From the NCBI RefSeq assembly GCF_024763615.1, contig NC_077222.1, positions 50,654,001-50,718,000 of the forward strand: a stretch of DNA of 64,000 bases, written 5' to 3'. A model generated the notes under the pieces. It worked only from the letters and a program-made list of their open reading frames with translations, did not search any database and was not told the origin of the DNA. Every line of letters starts with the position of its first letter. Position 1 is the stretch's first letter. Both the position numbers and the translations under genes were made by a program. This document shows positions 1-11,163 of this stretch, piece by piece. This DNA is from Phlebotomus papatasi. Taxonomy: Eukaryota > Arthropoda > Insecta > Diptera > Psychodidae.

Positions 1-165
1 TTCGTAGGTAACTTTGCTTCCCTCCTCTTCGTAGGCTTTTCTTTACTGGCCTTTATCGATCCGATCTACCATGTCTGATCGGTGAGAACCGTTTTTGAAC
101 ATCAGAATTAAAGAAAAATTTATGAACAATAGGGGGCAAAGTCACCCGCATTTACGGAAACTGAA
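1..165. repeat. Diverged relative of the 44179-61070 DNA element
   Basis: This stretch shares the words GATCCGATCTACCATGTC (compare 44257-44275) and GGGGCAAAGTCACCCGCA with the ends of the DNA element that encloses the Polinton downstream. It looks like a decayed copy of that family, cut by the window edge. The similarity is patchy and judged by eye. Confidence 0.4.
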
Positions 166-670
166 AAAAAAAATTACTTCAAAAAAGAAATACTATTTAT
201 AATAACATAGGGGTAGAAGGGGCTTTTTCTAGACCGATCGAGACTCATTTTTCAAGCGTTTATGGACTTTATGCAAGGTAATCTAGATTCAGCTAATTCC
301 TCTTGAATGTTAACTAGAAACAAAAAGAAAAAAACAGAACATTTTCCATATCTTTGTAATGTTATTTATTTAAAATTTTACATTTTTTAAAATATGAATG
401 ACTGCACCACTGCAACCTCACCTGATTTTTTATTTCCATAAAATTTCCTCGAAATTTTAAATAAGAAAAAAAATGTTTTCACATGCTATCGACTTTAGGG
501 GGGTGGTGGTCATCGAAAACCAGAAATTAAGGTTTTTTAAAGTTTGTTTCCTAGATAAATTCAAGGGCAGCTCTAAAACTCTAAAAACTCTAATTTTCGT
601 AATTTCAGAACTCAAAATCGATGAACTTTATTTACGCGTATTATTTTTTACTAAAATATCTTAAAAATTC
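166..670. other. AT-rich stretch without a recognised gene
   Basis: Homopolymer-rich AT sequence. The 63-codon open frame at 473-664 resembles no family I know and is probably chance. Confidence 0.5.
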
Positions 671-1106
671 ATCCGTTGGTACCTGATTTTCGGAGACCTT
701 TTTCGAAAAAAGCATGCTTTTCATTGGACAAGATTTCACAGAATATACATATATTCATCTGACGCCAGAAAACAAAATATTTCCTGTTAGCTGGTGAGCT
801 AAACTCGAACTTGAACAGAACGTTTTTTTTTCTTACTGAAACTTAGATTTTGGTAGAATTTTATACAAAAAAAAAAACAATTTTCTGCATATTTTACACC
901 ACGTTTCGTCTTGTAAAATAAGTTGTGATATAAAAGTATACCATTCAAGTAAGAGTTTAACGAGTTTAACTCATAAGTTGATAAGAAATATTTAGTTTTC
1001 TGGCATCAGATGAATATAGTCTGAGAAATTTTGTCTACCACAAAGTAAGTTTTTTTTTTCAAAAAGATTCTCGACAATCAGGTTGCAATGGCTGATTTTT
1101 TAAGGA
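671..1106. repeat. Foldback element, arms about 671-830 and 945-1106
   Basis: The two halves are inverted copies. The block around 740-785 (ATATTCATCTGACGCCAGAA) recurs inverted around 990-1020, and further matching words run out to both ends. A third, single arm of the same family lies at 17110-17260. It has no coding potential, so this is probably a non-autonomous DNA transposon. Confidence 0.6.
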
Positions 1107-1218
1107 TTCTAAAAGAAAATTTCAAAAATTATAGTAAGAATTTTAATTAAAATTAAAATTTATTGTAATGAAAAATTAGCCGTCTATCGGCTTAAATCGT
1201 AAGTGTGTCTAGACTATA

Positions 1219-1342
1219 GGGGAGACTGGGGCAAAAAGTCACAAATCAAAAAATTCAAAATTCAATATTTTCCAATGTAAATAAAATTGAGAAAACATGC
1301 TGTTTTCCAGTTTTTTTTTGACCCAAGTAACCCTTTAACTAT
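1219..1342 (+). repeat. Solo end of a GGGGAGACTGGGGC-type TA element
   Basis: A TA dinucleotide is followed by GGGGAGACTGGGGCAAAAAG and about 45 bp that closely match the inverted right end of the element at 43865-44064. No matching opposite end was found downstream, because the SINE palindrome follows immediately. This is probably a truncated copy. Confidence 0.55.
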
Positions 1343-1668
1343 AGAGAGCGACAATCAGAACAAGTGATTCCCAACCACAATTTTAACCCAAATAGAGACT
1401 GGAAAAAAATCCTGTCTCCACCCGGGATCGAACTGGGGTCTTTTCGCTGTCTAGGCGAATGCTCTACCAACTGAGTTGGTACTGAGTTGGTACAGGATTT
1501 TTTCCAGTCTCTATTTGGGTACCAACTCAGTACCAACTCAGTTGGTAGAGCATTCGCCTAGACAGCGAAAAGACCCCAGTTCGATCCCGGGTGGAGACAG
1601 GATTTTTTCCAGTCTCTATTTGGGTTAAAATTGTGGTTGGGAATCACTTGTTCTGATTGTCGCTCTCT
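1343..1668. repeat. Palindrome of two head-to-head tRNA-like SINE copies
   Basis: The left arm (1343-1493) is an almost perfect inverted copy of the right arm (1519-1668), with a 25-bp spacer. Read on the plus strand, the right arm has tRNA features. There is a D-arm/box A region (CTCAGTTGGTAGAG), an anticodon-stem-like hairpin TTCGC/GCGAA with a 7-base loop, and a T-arm/box B (AGTTCGATCCCGG). The T stem has a mismatch and no matching acceptor stem can be drawn, so this is a tRNA-derived SINE head and not a working tRNA. The spacer repeats a 25-bp word that also lies in the right arm (about 1600-1625). Confidence 0.7.
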
Positions 1669-3248
1669 GGGCATAAACACAAAACTTCTTGGGATTACGT
1701 ACCAAGCGAACAGATTCTGTTCAATCACTTCCTTTAACTATATTTGCTTTGTATCCGCATTTGTTGCACATGATGCATTTAATAAATTGAAAATTAAATA
1801 TTTCCTTTAAATATTTAAATATTTTCCAAAAAACAATATTTTGCAAAATATACTTTCTTATATTCTCTTCTTACTCTTTTTAGAAATGAGCAATCTTCGT
1901 CGATTTAATCAATAACTCTGATAACTGAATTTGCTTTGTGTCTACATTCATTGTAAACTACGCATCGTCGCTCATATGTGTAACAAACACAAGTAACAAA
2001 GTAAGTGCAGTTAGTGCCATTGCTTATCCAAAAGACAATATTGTTCTATCCAAGGTTCTAACTCAAGTTATAAAAATCAAATAATCTGGTATCTTTAAAG
2101 ACCAATTTTAACTGTTCTAAGATTTATCATAAAACTTTTAGTTTTGATTCCAGTTTTTCAAAATCTTGATTTCACTAGTATAAATGTGAACCTAAATAAT
2201 GTAATTAATGGTTTTGTTATTATTAATATTTCATAATTAGATATTTTTTTCTATTACGTAAAGTGTTTTGTAGTATCTTATCCAATTATGTGTATTTTTT
2301 TACCACCAGGATTACTATCCGCAAATTTGTTCTCTAAATTCTAAGCTCTTTAGGGTTGTTGAACTAATTTACCATAATCTTACCTTTGTTTATCACAAAA
2401 ATGTTTCTTGGGGATAAATGAAAAGTAATATTGAAAATATTTTGTCCAGCTCATTTACATAGGATTGTAGCTTTAGAAGAGAAGAGGGTTCTCTTATTGA
2501 TGTGATTTTCAGCACTTGAAGCAAAATTGACATTATTCTAAATTCGTGTACTCTACACACCATGTCGATTTAACTCTGGCAAGGTCCTACGAAAGAGAAT
2601 CATCGTCATGGAAATTGTGTTGCAATTCTCATGAGCCCCAAGGTGATCATAATGGCAATCGTCTATGCAACGATTGGATTACGATGAGCCGCCTTTCTCT
2701 CAACTTCCCATAGCCATATTATACCTCCTCAGTTCTGCTATCTTGCCAACATCTCACCCTGAAAATGCATCACTCTCGCTCAAGAGATTCCCATCGGAGG
2801 AGCACTATTGCCCACCCTGAAAAATATCCGAGCCCTCGAGTCACTAGGCACCATCGTCACCCCATGCATTTGTGGTCTGCAAATCCCCCAGCAATGTCTT
2901 CCGCCCAGAAGTTTATCTGCTGCACATAACCCGGAGGGATGAGGGGAAAAAGGGACTTCACAAAGTCCATGATCACATTGAATGCTCCACTGGCACTGGG
3001 GTGAAATGCACAAAGCATTTCATATCTCGATCATGATAGTGATTGTGCACATTTTATTGAAATTCATTGCAACGCTCTCCTAAACCTTGAACCACTTAAC
3101 CCACAATGGTTGTCTTATGTGTTCTTATCGGGAGACTTTTCATTCGATTTCCTCCTTGAGAACCACGAAGGGAGTTAAGAGAGCTGAAAGTGGTGGACTT
3201 TAAATCCCAAGAACGGAGGCAAAGAATTATTTACCATTTCAAAACGTA
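1669..3248. other. No gene seen; includes a less AT-rich island at 2560-3050
   Basis: 1669-2560 is AT-rich and featureless. 2560-3050 is clearly less AT-rich and holds short open frames on both strands (plus 2766-2930, 54 codons; minus 2780-3013). Neither resembles a known protein, and I see no convincing splice sites around them. It could be conserved non-coding DNA or an untranslated exon. Confidence 0.4.
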
Positions 3249-3300
3249 GGGGCGACTGGGGCTAAATTGCATAGTGATTTCAATTTTGGGATTTCAGAAT
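3249..3300 (+). repeat. Solo end of a GGGGCGACTGGGGC-type TA element
   Basis: TA followed by GGGGCGACTGGGGCTAAATT matches the termini of the TA-flanked element group in this window. No partner end was found nearby. Confidence 0.4.
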
Positions 3301-3726
3301 TTCTGGCTGTTCGGAAATCAATTTAACATTGATAAATTAAATTGAAACTCCTAGAGCTATTAAATGTATAATTATTCGAAGTAAAAAAGAGCAAAATTTT
3401 AGAAACGACTCTATAATAAATTAATTTAATTGTGTATACATTATTCGGAAATTTATTAAATTTTCGACATAAAAATCCTAAAAACGCAAAATATTGAGCC
3501 ATGGTCCCTGCGCTTCTATAAATTTGAATAGGCGGTTATGCTGAGTTAGTTAATAAAGCTTATTAATTTCAATAGAAATTAATTAATTAGCATATTTTAA
3601 ATATAAAATTTTAATTTTATAAATGAAGTTTTCAATTTTAACGTAAAATTTACAGTTAAATTATGAAAAGGCTTTAACGAGTCCAAACATGAACCCCTTC
3701 GGTTGACTTTTAAAATCCAGTATTGG

Positions 3727-3792
3727 GAATCATCATCATTATCATTTTCAACTACTAATCCCTATTGGGGTCCCTAGTCCATGACATCTAGT
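3727..3792 (-). mobile_element. 3' end of a LINE, same family as 7965-8594
   Basis: Read on the minus strand, this is a short sequence containing CCCCAATAGGGATTAG and then a tail of ATG/ATA triplets (seen on plus as ATCATCATCATTATC). It matches the last 60 bp and the microsatellite tail of the LINE fragment at 7965-8594, so it is a severely 5'-truncated insertion. Confidence 0.5.
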
Positions 3793-4004
3793 CTATCATT
3801 TGGGAATGATTCAACTATATTATATGTCCTTCAATACAACCTCTAAAACACGCGAGAAATAAAAAAAAAACATGATTCTGGAGAGGAAGGGGAAGAGTGG
3901 GAGAAAATGGGGGGGCACATTAATAATACTGAGGTCGACTTATGAGAGGTTCTGAAGATCCCACGTCTCTATCTCCATCCGTTTGCTCTTTAGATGTTCC
4001 GAAT

Positions 4005-4330
4005 GGGTCGAAATCGAATGGGGTCGATTTTAGAAAATTCAGAATGGGTCGAAATCCCGAATCGTCAAAATTCTAAAAGCCAAAATCCCGAATCGGTCAA
4101 AATTTTGAAAGCCAAAATCCCAAAAGCCAAAATTCCGAAAGCGAAAATCTAAAAAGGTCAAAATCCTAAACAGCCAAAATCTTGATAGCTAAAATTCCAA
4201 AAGCCAAATTCCCAAAAATTAAAATCCCGAAAAGCCCGAAAAGATGACTATCTCACAGACCTTTTTCTCGTGGATTTCACCTGCTCTTTCACATTCCACC
4301 AGGACTGATCAGATCCTGCTTCCTCCCTGA
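4005..4330. repeat. Degenerate GCCAAAATCCCGAAA-unit repeat
   Basis: From 4005 to about 4240 the sequence is built from degenerate 14-17-bp units of the form GCCAAAATCCCGAAA or GGTCAAAATCC. It continues into a segment (GATTTCACCTGCTC at 4274) that resembles the central part of the related loci at 33229-33470 and 36541-36910. All three look like copies of one foldback element. Confidence 0.5.
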
Positions 4331-4825
4331 GATAGAATATCTCAGATAGATGAATTTTATGAAATTTTTAAGAAATTTTGATTTTTTTTGTTTTATTCAT
4401 CTAATCTTAAAACCCGATATAAGTCATAAAATCGACTTTAAGTTTCAAGAAAACACTCATAAAAATTTTATGAAGTTTTGGAAATTTTCATGAACTTTTC
4501 CAAAGTTACTTATGTCATTTGAGAAGTCGAAAATATACATTCAATATGTATTGAACATTTTTTTGAAATTTTGAATGAGTTAAAAACAATCCTTCAAGAT
4601 AAAATCGGTTTTAAAAATGAAATTTGGAAATTATGACTTTTTCAGGATTTTGACAGGGACCCGTGGTAATATTCAGATGGACACACCGAGAGACGGACAG
4701 AAAATTAGTAAATATTTTGAAAGATATGCAAAAATTAAAACGGTAAGGAAAAAAAATAAAAATTGGTAAATAGTGAAATATTATTGTCATAGGGAATATT
4801 AAGAAGTTAGGGACCATTTTCATTT

Positions 4826-4910
4826 TTACTTACCAAAATGCATTATTTAACTTACCAAAAATGCTTTTTTTTTATCTACCAAATTTGCTAATTTACTTAC
4901 TAAACATGTT
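4826..4910. repeat. Short ACTTACC-type minisatellite block
   Basis: About four degenerate units containing ACTTACCAAAAATG or close variants, separated by T runs. They resemble the larger arrays at 61071-61390 and 63830-64000. Confidence 0.5.
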
Positions 4911-6476
4911 TTGCATCTTAAAAAACGGATGAAAAGCGAATGTATGTTGAGAAAAGTGCTCTTCAGAGGGTAGAAGGTGGAAATTTTGTGAGATGTCAAA
5001 GGAGAGAGATTGCATAATATATAATATATTTTTCATTGTTTCTTTTTTTAAATTAAGAGATCATAGTTTAGAATACAGAAAGTTCTAAGCCAAAGCTCCA
5101 TATTGAAAGACCCATTTACCCCTATACAAAGTTCAGTATTAAATACATTGTAGGAGAATTAAAAAGAGAAGGTTTATTTCAAAACGTGCTTCAGTAAAGT
5201 TCTTTTAAATCCAATGAATGACTTCGAGACAAAGGTTCTCACAGAGTCAAAGTGAGATAAGGCAAGTTCAGCATAAAATAACAAATATGCATTGAATTCT
5301 TGATTCTATAACATTACACTGCATTTTACTTAATATTATCAGTCCTAGCGCTAAGCAAACAACCCTTGTTTGAATTTTAGAGGAAGATCTGAAGTTAAAA
5401 CAGGAAAGGAACTATATAAATAGCGAATTAAATCCAATGCCGAAGGAAAGTTTCTGGTATATACAAATTCACGCTCAGTGGCATGACTTCTGGATGCTTC
5501 GTGCTTTCAAAAGGGGCGGCCTAAATTCTAATTCCTCGGAGCATAAAATTGTCTGGCTCACCACTGAATAATACATACACTTAGATATTCATGAAGAAGG
5601 AAAATAGTTGCAGCAACAATTGCCCAGATCTCGTATGTTATTTATAATAGAAAACTTGTGGTGAAATGTTTTAATGTGCAATAAGACAATTTTCTGCACA
5701 ACAACAACTGTCAGAGAAAAGTTTTCAAAATTACAGACAAGTTTTCCAAGGAACACAAACAACTCCCCTATGGACACTTTCTCTGGCAATCCAAACGGAA
5801 ACGGAATACAGAGGAATTTTTCACACTCTACCCACATAATCTTTCGCCACATTCCTCGACTGACCAATATGATTCTCTGTGGAGTCTCAATGTTGGATTG
5901 TTATGTTGAAAATTCAGGAAATGAATAACAAAATTCCATGGGATGAAATCTAATACACAACTTTTCCATAAGTTCCATTTGATGCCATAACTGGAAAATT
6001 GCTCGATAGAGTTTCCCTTCCTGATGGGGTCTATAGATACCGGAGAGAAAAACGGTCGGTATCCCGTGAGATGAGATGCAGGGGGAGGAAAAGTGGAACT
6101 TTACGATTACATAGAGGTGGGGCTGTTGTGAATAAGCTTGATGATCCTGCACTGGGACTAAACAATCTCATGGGAAATCATATTTCTTATCTCTTTTTTT
6201 TTCTCTGAGAAACTCTTCATCCTTTTACACAAAATGCATGGATTGTGTTCCAAATTGTAAAGTATTTCCCATGAAGGATCAATTTTCTTAACCATCCAGA
6301 AGATATTGGCAAAACTTTTAAAATATAGCTATTTTAAGGTTCAATATGCCTTTGAAACTTTCAAAATTAACGTTTTCATTATCTGTGGGAGTGAAAAAAT
6401 AATATTAGGTGACATTCTTTACAATTTCTCTTATTATTTGTAACCACTGGAATATAAGAAATTAAAATTTAATATA
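4911..6476. other. No gene seen
   Basis: Mostly unique AT-rich DNA. The overlapping frames on both strands at 5589-6208 (69-92 codons) resemble no family. A decayed element end (CCATTTACCCCTATA) is seen near 5110. Confidence 0.4.
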
Positions 6477-7715
6477 GGGGAAACCGGGGACGTTTGGGAC
6501 ACTTTTTCATATTTTGACTTTGAGACAGTATTCCAAAAAATCACGATAGTGTATTACAATTTCATGCGGTCTATAGGATACTTATGGGTATTGACTTTAT
6601 AAAAAGTACTCGATAGAACTTGGAAAACTGCTGAGTTTTCCTGGAGAAGATAAAACATTTAACTTGACATTCTGTCCCAAACCTCCCCGATCTGGGGCAG
6701 TATGGGACACAAAAGGAGATGTTTGGGACGCGTTTTTTCTCGCATAATTTGCATTATTGGAGCACGTTAATTAATTTTAAATACTAGATTATAAATATTT
6801 CTAACAGAAATAAAAATGTTTAATCTCTTATTTCATACTTAGAAATAAATATCAATTTTAATTGTGCAGTAGAGTTATTTATTGTAAATCAGTTATTTAA
6901 AGTGTTTTCTTCTTATTTGCCATCCTATCTTTCTTTGCTTTTTTATTTTAAATATTAGAATCATCATCTTCAAGTTCCTCAGGCGAGTAGATTCTTATGA
7001 CACTTTTAGTTTTGAATCATTGGCGGATTCCTGTTTGATTTTGCGAAAACTACATGGTAATAATAACTGTTTTTCCTTGCTTATCTAGATGAGCTCTCGC
7101 CTTGCCTTTTTTGACGAACTTGTGAGAATTGTAGAGAATATTTCTTGAGAAATTTTTCTTGACAGAATAGTTTTAAACGGGATTGCACAAAGGTCGAATA
7201 TTCTCAGGAGAAGAAATTATTGATTGCCAAGATATTGATGGTTTATTTGTTTCCATGAACAACTGTTTAACTATTGAAGTTTACACAAGAGGGAGATTTC
7301 CAGTAGAAATTGGGAAATAATCTCTATTTTGACAGTAACGATTTGCGCGCCATTTACAACCTTGTCAAAAATCAACGTCCCATTCACCCCCGTTCAGGTG
7401 TCCCAAACATCCCCGCGGGTAGTTTTGGTACCTATTTAAAATCTTTAAGCTGAGATAAAAAAAAACTTTAGATTATTATAAAGCTTATATAAAATACAAA
7501 ACTGAGACATCAAAAATATACTATTTTTATCAATTTTTAAAAAAAAGTGTTCATAGAATTTACACAATAAAACTAAGGTTATCCATTCTTTTAGTCAATA
7601 TACATCTTAATATTGCCTACGATTAAGTAGTGGTTAAATCCCATTTATTTCAATAATTAATGAAAAGATCGCCTCGTCCCATACTACCCCTATTCCAAAT
7701 CTCCCCGGTCTCCCC
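6477..7715. mobile_element. TA-flanked non-autonomous element, 1.24 kb
   Basis: It starts TA|GGGGAAACCGGGGA and ends TCCCCGGTCTCCCC|TA, so the ends are inverted copies flanked by a TA duplication. Imperfect inverted copies of the end words recur inside (around 6680 and 7400). There is no open frame of note. It is a larger member of the GGGGARACYGGGG group. Confidence 0.7.
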
Positions 7716-7964
7716 TAGACAAATTTTAATTATAAGTAACAGAAAAAACAATACTAAACCATTTAAAACTCTTGTTCTATTAAAAAAATAAGCATTAATG
7801 AGAATAATTGTATTGTCACACAATTTCAATTGTAATTTACATATCCGAATAATAATATAATTTACATATTTTACATATCCGATTGGTCAAAACACAAAAC
7901 TCGACCGGTCTCTATTTTTTTGACTTCAATTAATATTTTGAATTAATTTTTTTTGTAAATGTTT

Positions 7965-8594
7965 GTGCCGAAACAGGTATGAAGGTGAACGACAAAAAGT
8001 CGGAGGTAATGGTGATTTCTCGACAGCCTGTGCAATGCACTTTACATGTTAATGGAAAATTATTGAGACGGGCGGAGAAGTTCAAGTATCTCGGGGTGTT
8101 ATTCTTGAGTGATGTTAGGTTTCACACTGAACTATCGTCGCGAATCGGTCAAACTTCTACAGTAATTAGGGAGCTTTGCGGAAGCGTGGTGAGGAGCCGA
8201 GCCTTTCGGCTAAGTTATCGAAGTTTTTTTTAATCCTGTGTTCATTCCTATTCTCACCTATGGTCGTGGGATTTGGGTAATGACCGAAAGTATAAGATCG
8301 CGAGTACAAGCTGCCGAGATAAGGTACTTCCGGGCGGCTAAGGGAATACCTCGTCGTGATCGAGTAAGGAATGTAGACGTTCGTGAGGAACTAAGAGTGG
8401 AGGAGTTGCTTCTTCGGATTGAGAGATCATAACTTCGATGGTTCAAATTCAGAACCTTGCCTTGGATTGCCTAGGGATCGAACCCGAACATCTTCCTGAA
8501 GTGGCGGAAGCTCGACAAACGTGGGCTGCTAATTTGAATGTCATGGGCCCGCGACTCCAATAGGGATAAGCGTTTGAAAATGATGATGATGATA
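7965..8594 (+). pseudogene. Broken 3' fragment of a non-LTR retrotransposon (reverse transcriptase C-terminal region)
   Basis: Two adjacent frames together resemble the end of LINE reverse transcriptases. The first (7979-8233) has KKSEVMVIS and FKYLGVLF, typical of the region just after the catalytic YxDD block, which is itself missing. The second (8238-8432) has ILTYGRGIW and REELRVEELLLRIERS, typical of the C-terminal part. They are in different frames. The shift falls in a run of eight T at 8224-8231, where one extra or missing base explains it. The copy ends in a (TGA/ATG)n tail at about 8580-8594, as in RTE-like and related LINEs. The 5' end is truncated near 7965. It is dead as a gene; the clade is not certain. 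Confidence 0.75.
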
Positions 8595-8608
8595 ATTTAT
8601 TAGTAATA

Positions 8609-9035
8609 GGGTAAGTGTGCCAAATTCCGGCCAGCTTGTAATTTCGGCCACCTTTTTTGTTCCTCAAATTTCCATGAACTTTTAGATTTTACGTACTCTA
8701 AAGATTATACAATGCAAAAGAATAACAAAAAATGTAGATTCGACAAACGAGATGACGTGAAAAAGATATTGGCAGAATTCCCGAAGGGCAAGGAACTATG
8801 AGAATGAAGGTGGCCGAAATAGGGCACCAAAGTTATGTCTATATTTTTATTCATTTTAAAATGTATTAAAATTGATTTTAGAGTAAATAAAGACGGTAAA
8901 CACTTTACAAGGTTCCAAGCAACACTCCTTCAGAAGAAAGAATTAAAAAAATCATTTTGTATTTAAAATATTACATTTCAAACTTAAGACTTTGACGCTT
9001 GCATGCAACCATGCCGAAATTTGGCACACTTACCC
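8609..9035. mobile_element. TA-flanked MITE, 427 bp
   Basis: TA|GGGTAAGTGTGCCAAATT at the left is repeated inverted at the right (AATTTGGCACACTTACCC|TA), with 22 of the first 23 bases matching. It has no coding capacity and inserted just 3' of the LINE tail. Confidence 0.8.
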
Positions 9036-11028
9036 TAGTTGACAGTAAAGTGGTTGAAATTCAAGTAAGAATTTAAAGATTTTTTACCTAAATTTGAGTA
9101 GCCTAAACTCGGTTATTAATCATTGAATGGGCGTGGCTTATAATTACTTTTGGGCTAAATTAATATACTAACTTCTCTGCATAACAAGACTATAAAAAAT
9201 TATAATATCCTAATGGATTTACAAAATATTACTCAATATTATTTTTTTTTACCACAATAATGAAGCACACCGCTTGGAATGTAACAAAGCAGATGTACTA
9301 ACTAAAAATTAATTTTGCTGTTGGCATCTCTGGCGCTAAGATAGCAAAAACCTGCTGTATTTTATCAAGTTTGCGGCTCTCTTTTTTATCCGCCCTCACG
9401 GGTGTGTCCTTTTGAGTGGAACTTGTTGACTTTGGTGTTTGATGATAATAATAAAATAGACAAACATTCTTGAGGCCTAAAAACTAACTTATTTATGTAC
9501 AGTTTTCCTTACGAGTATAATGGATCTTTTTGTGGAGTTTGTTTAATCAACAACTTTTAGCGCCATCCCGTCATTCAAAGGTATCAGCATCGTCTTTTAT
9601 GATCAACAATAAAAGCCACTTTCCACTGTATTTGATTGAATTTCTAATTTTCAACATCTCTCTCCTCTTTCTGTGTATTTTCGGTATAATTTTAAAATTA
9701 TGGCACTAATGTGAAAACATTTACCACAATTTTGACTGATGCTTCTTCATGTCGCGGGTCCCATTCATGCTCTTCTCCATCTTGGTGCAAGAAAAGAATT
9801 CCGGTAACTCCAGAGATAGCCTTCTACTGCTTGGTATTTTTGTGAATTTTCTGTTTTATGCACGCTTGTCGTACAAGACAAGAGTAGATGTTCAGTTTGA
9901 GAAAAAAAAAAGAGTCAGCAGTTTGTCACATCTTCTCAAAAGTGATTTCAATTCAGCGTATCTCTCACAAATTAAGACATCATCGTCAAATGGAAGAGAC
10001 ACAAGTCCTCCAGCTCTGCACACGGAGCTAATTATCGTGTCGCTCTGTTGAATCTCTGGGTGACTGGAACGCAGAAGACACCCATAGGGATAGATATAAA
10101 AAAAAGCGACACAAATGTTTGATAATAAACAAGACCGTATACATAAAGTATCTTAAATAAAATGGCAAGACATAAAAACTAAGAAATTTCCCTTCACCCT
10201 CGAGCATACAAAGGCATGGGTTTTATTTATTTGAGGATTGAGAACGTAAATAAAATACGCGGAGAGTGAATATTTTTTCCTATCATCTTTCGTCTTGTTT
10301 GCTGAATGCGTCAATTTAGTTGTGGTGCAATGGAATGAGAAGATATAGGCCATTGGTTCAGGCCAGCAGAAAAAGATGGGACCTTTGTCTTTGCCGCCCT
10401 CTTTCAAAGTCAAATGCACTCGCAATGGCATGAGGCAAATTCGCGACAGTCATTGCATATGCAGGAACTCACAATTCTTGCCTAGACTGACTGATTCATT
10501 GAAGATGCCAGTTGATTCCACTTCACAGAATATTCAAGATTAAAATGCCTTTCCATACTGAAATACTCAACAAAATCAACAAACATATCAAATAAAACAC
10601 TGAAAGATATTCCATTTCATACTTACCGGGGTAATTAATGGAATAAATATTTATTTGTCGGAAGATTATTAATATAACCATTTGAAAGTCATACTGGTCA
10701 TTAAAAAATTCTGACATCAAAATGATCAGTAGAAATTAAAACTGGACAGTCAAAAATTAAAAGTAAGTGGATGAAAACCTATTTTGATCTCCTTAAACCG
10801 ATTTTTGGTATTATAAAATATGTGTACGAAAATTGTTTCCCCTAGCTGTTGATTTTTAAAAAAATTTAAATGACATTTTCAAACTAGTTTAATTGTTGTA
10901 ATTTTATGTGCTTAAAACGACCTTAAAATTAAGTAATTTTTTATTGCGTTAATGAAAATTAAGGAAAATATGGTGTTTTTTTATCTTCGTGACCCATGTA
11001 ACTCCTTAATAATACTTGTAGAGTAAGG
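9036..11028. other. No gene seen
   Basis: Unique AT-rich DNA. The 100-codon frame at 9749-10051 and the 92-codon minus frame at 10153-10431 have low-complexity or unrecognised translations and no supporting context, so I treat them as chance. Confidence 0.4.
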
Positions 11029-11163
11029 GCCTCTACACATTGGGAACAATTTTGTCAAAAATTGCATTTTTGAGAGAATTTTGACGTTTCCACCTACAGC
11101 AGTGCTGACAATTTCCTTCAAAAAAGCAATTTTTGATTAAAATTCTTCCCAATGTGTAGATGT
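11029..11163. repeat. Small hairpin MITE
   Basis: CTCTACACATTGGGAA at the left is matched inverted by TTCCCAATGTGTAGA at the right, with further pairing of AATTTTGTCAAAAATTGC-type words inside. It is related to the hairpin at 15973-16095. Confidence 0.6.

Noticed and set aside
1530..1600. Functional tRNA gene
   Set aside because: The D-arm, anticodon-like hairpin and T-arm are visible. The T stem is mismatched, no acceptor stem pairs, and the copy is part of a duplicated SINE.
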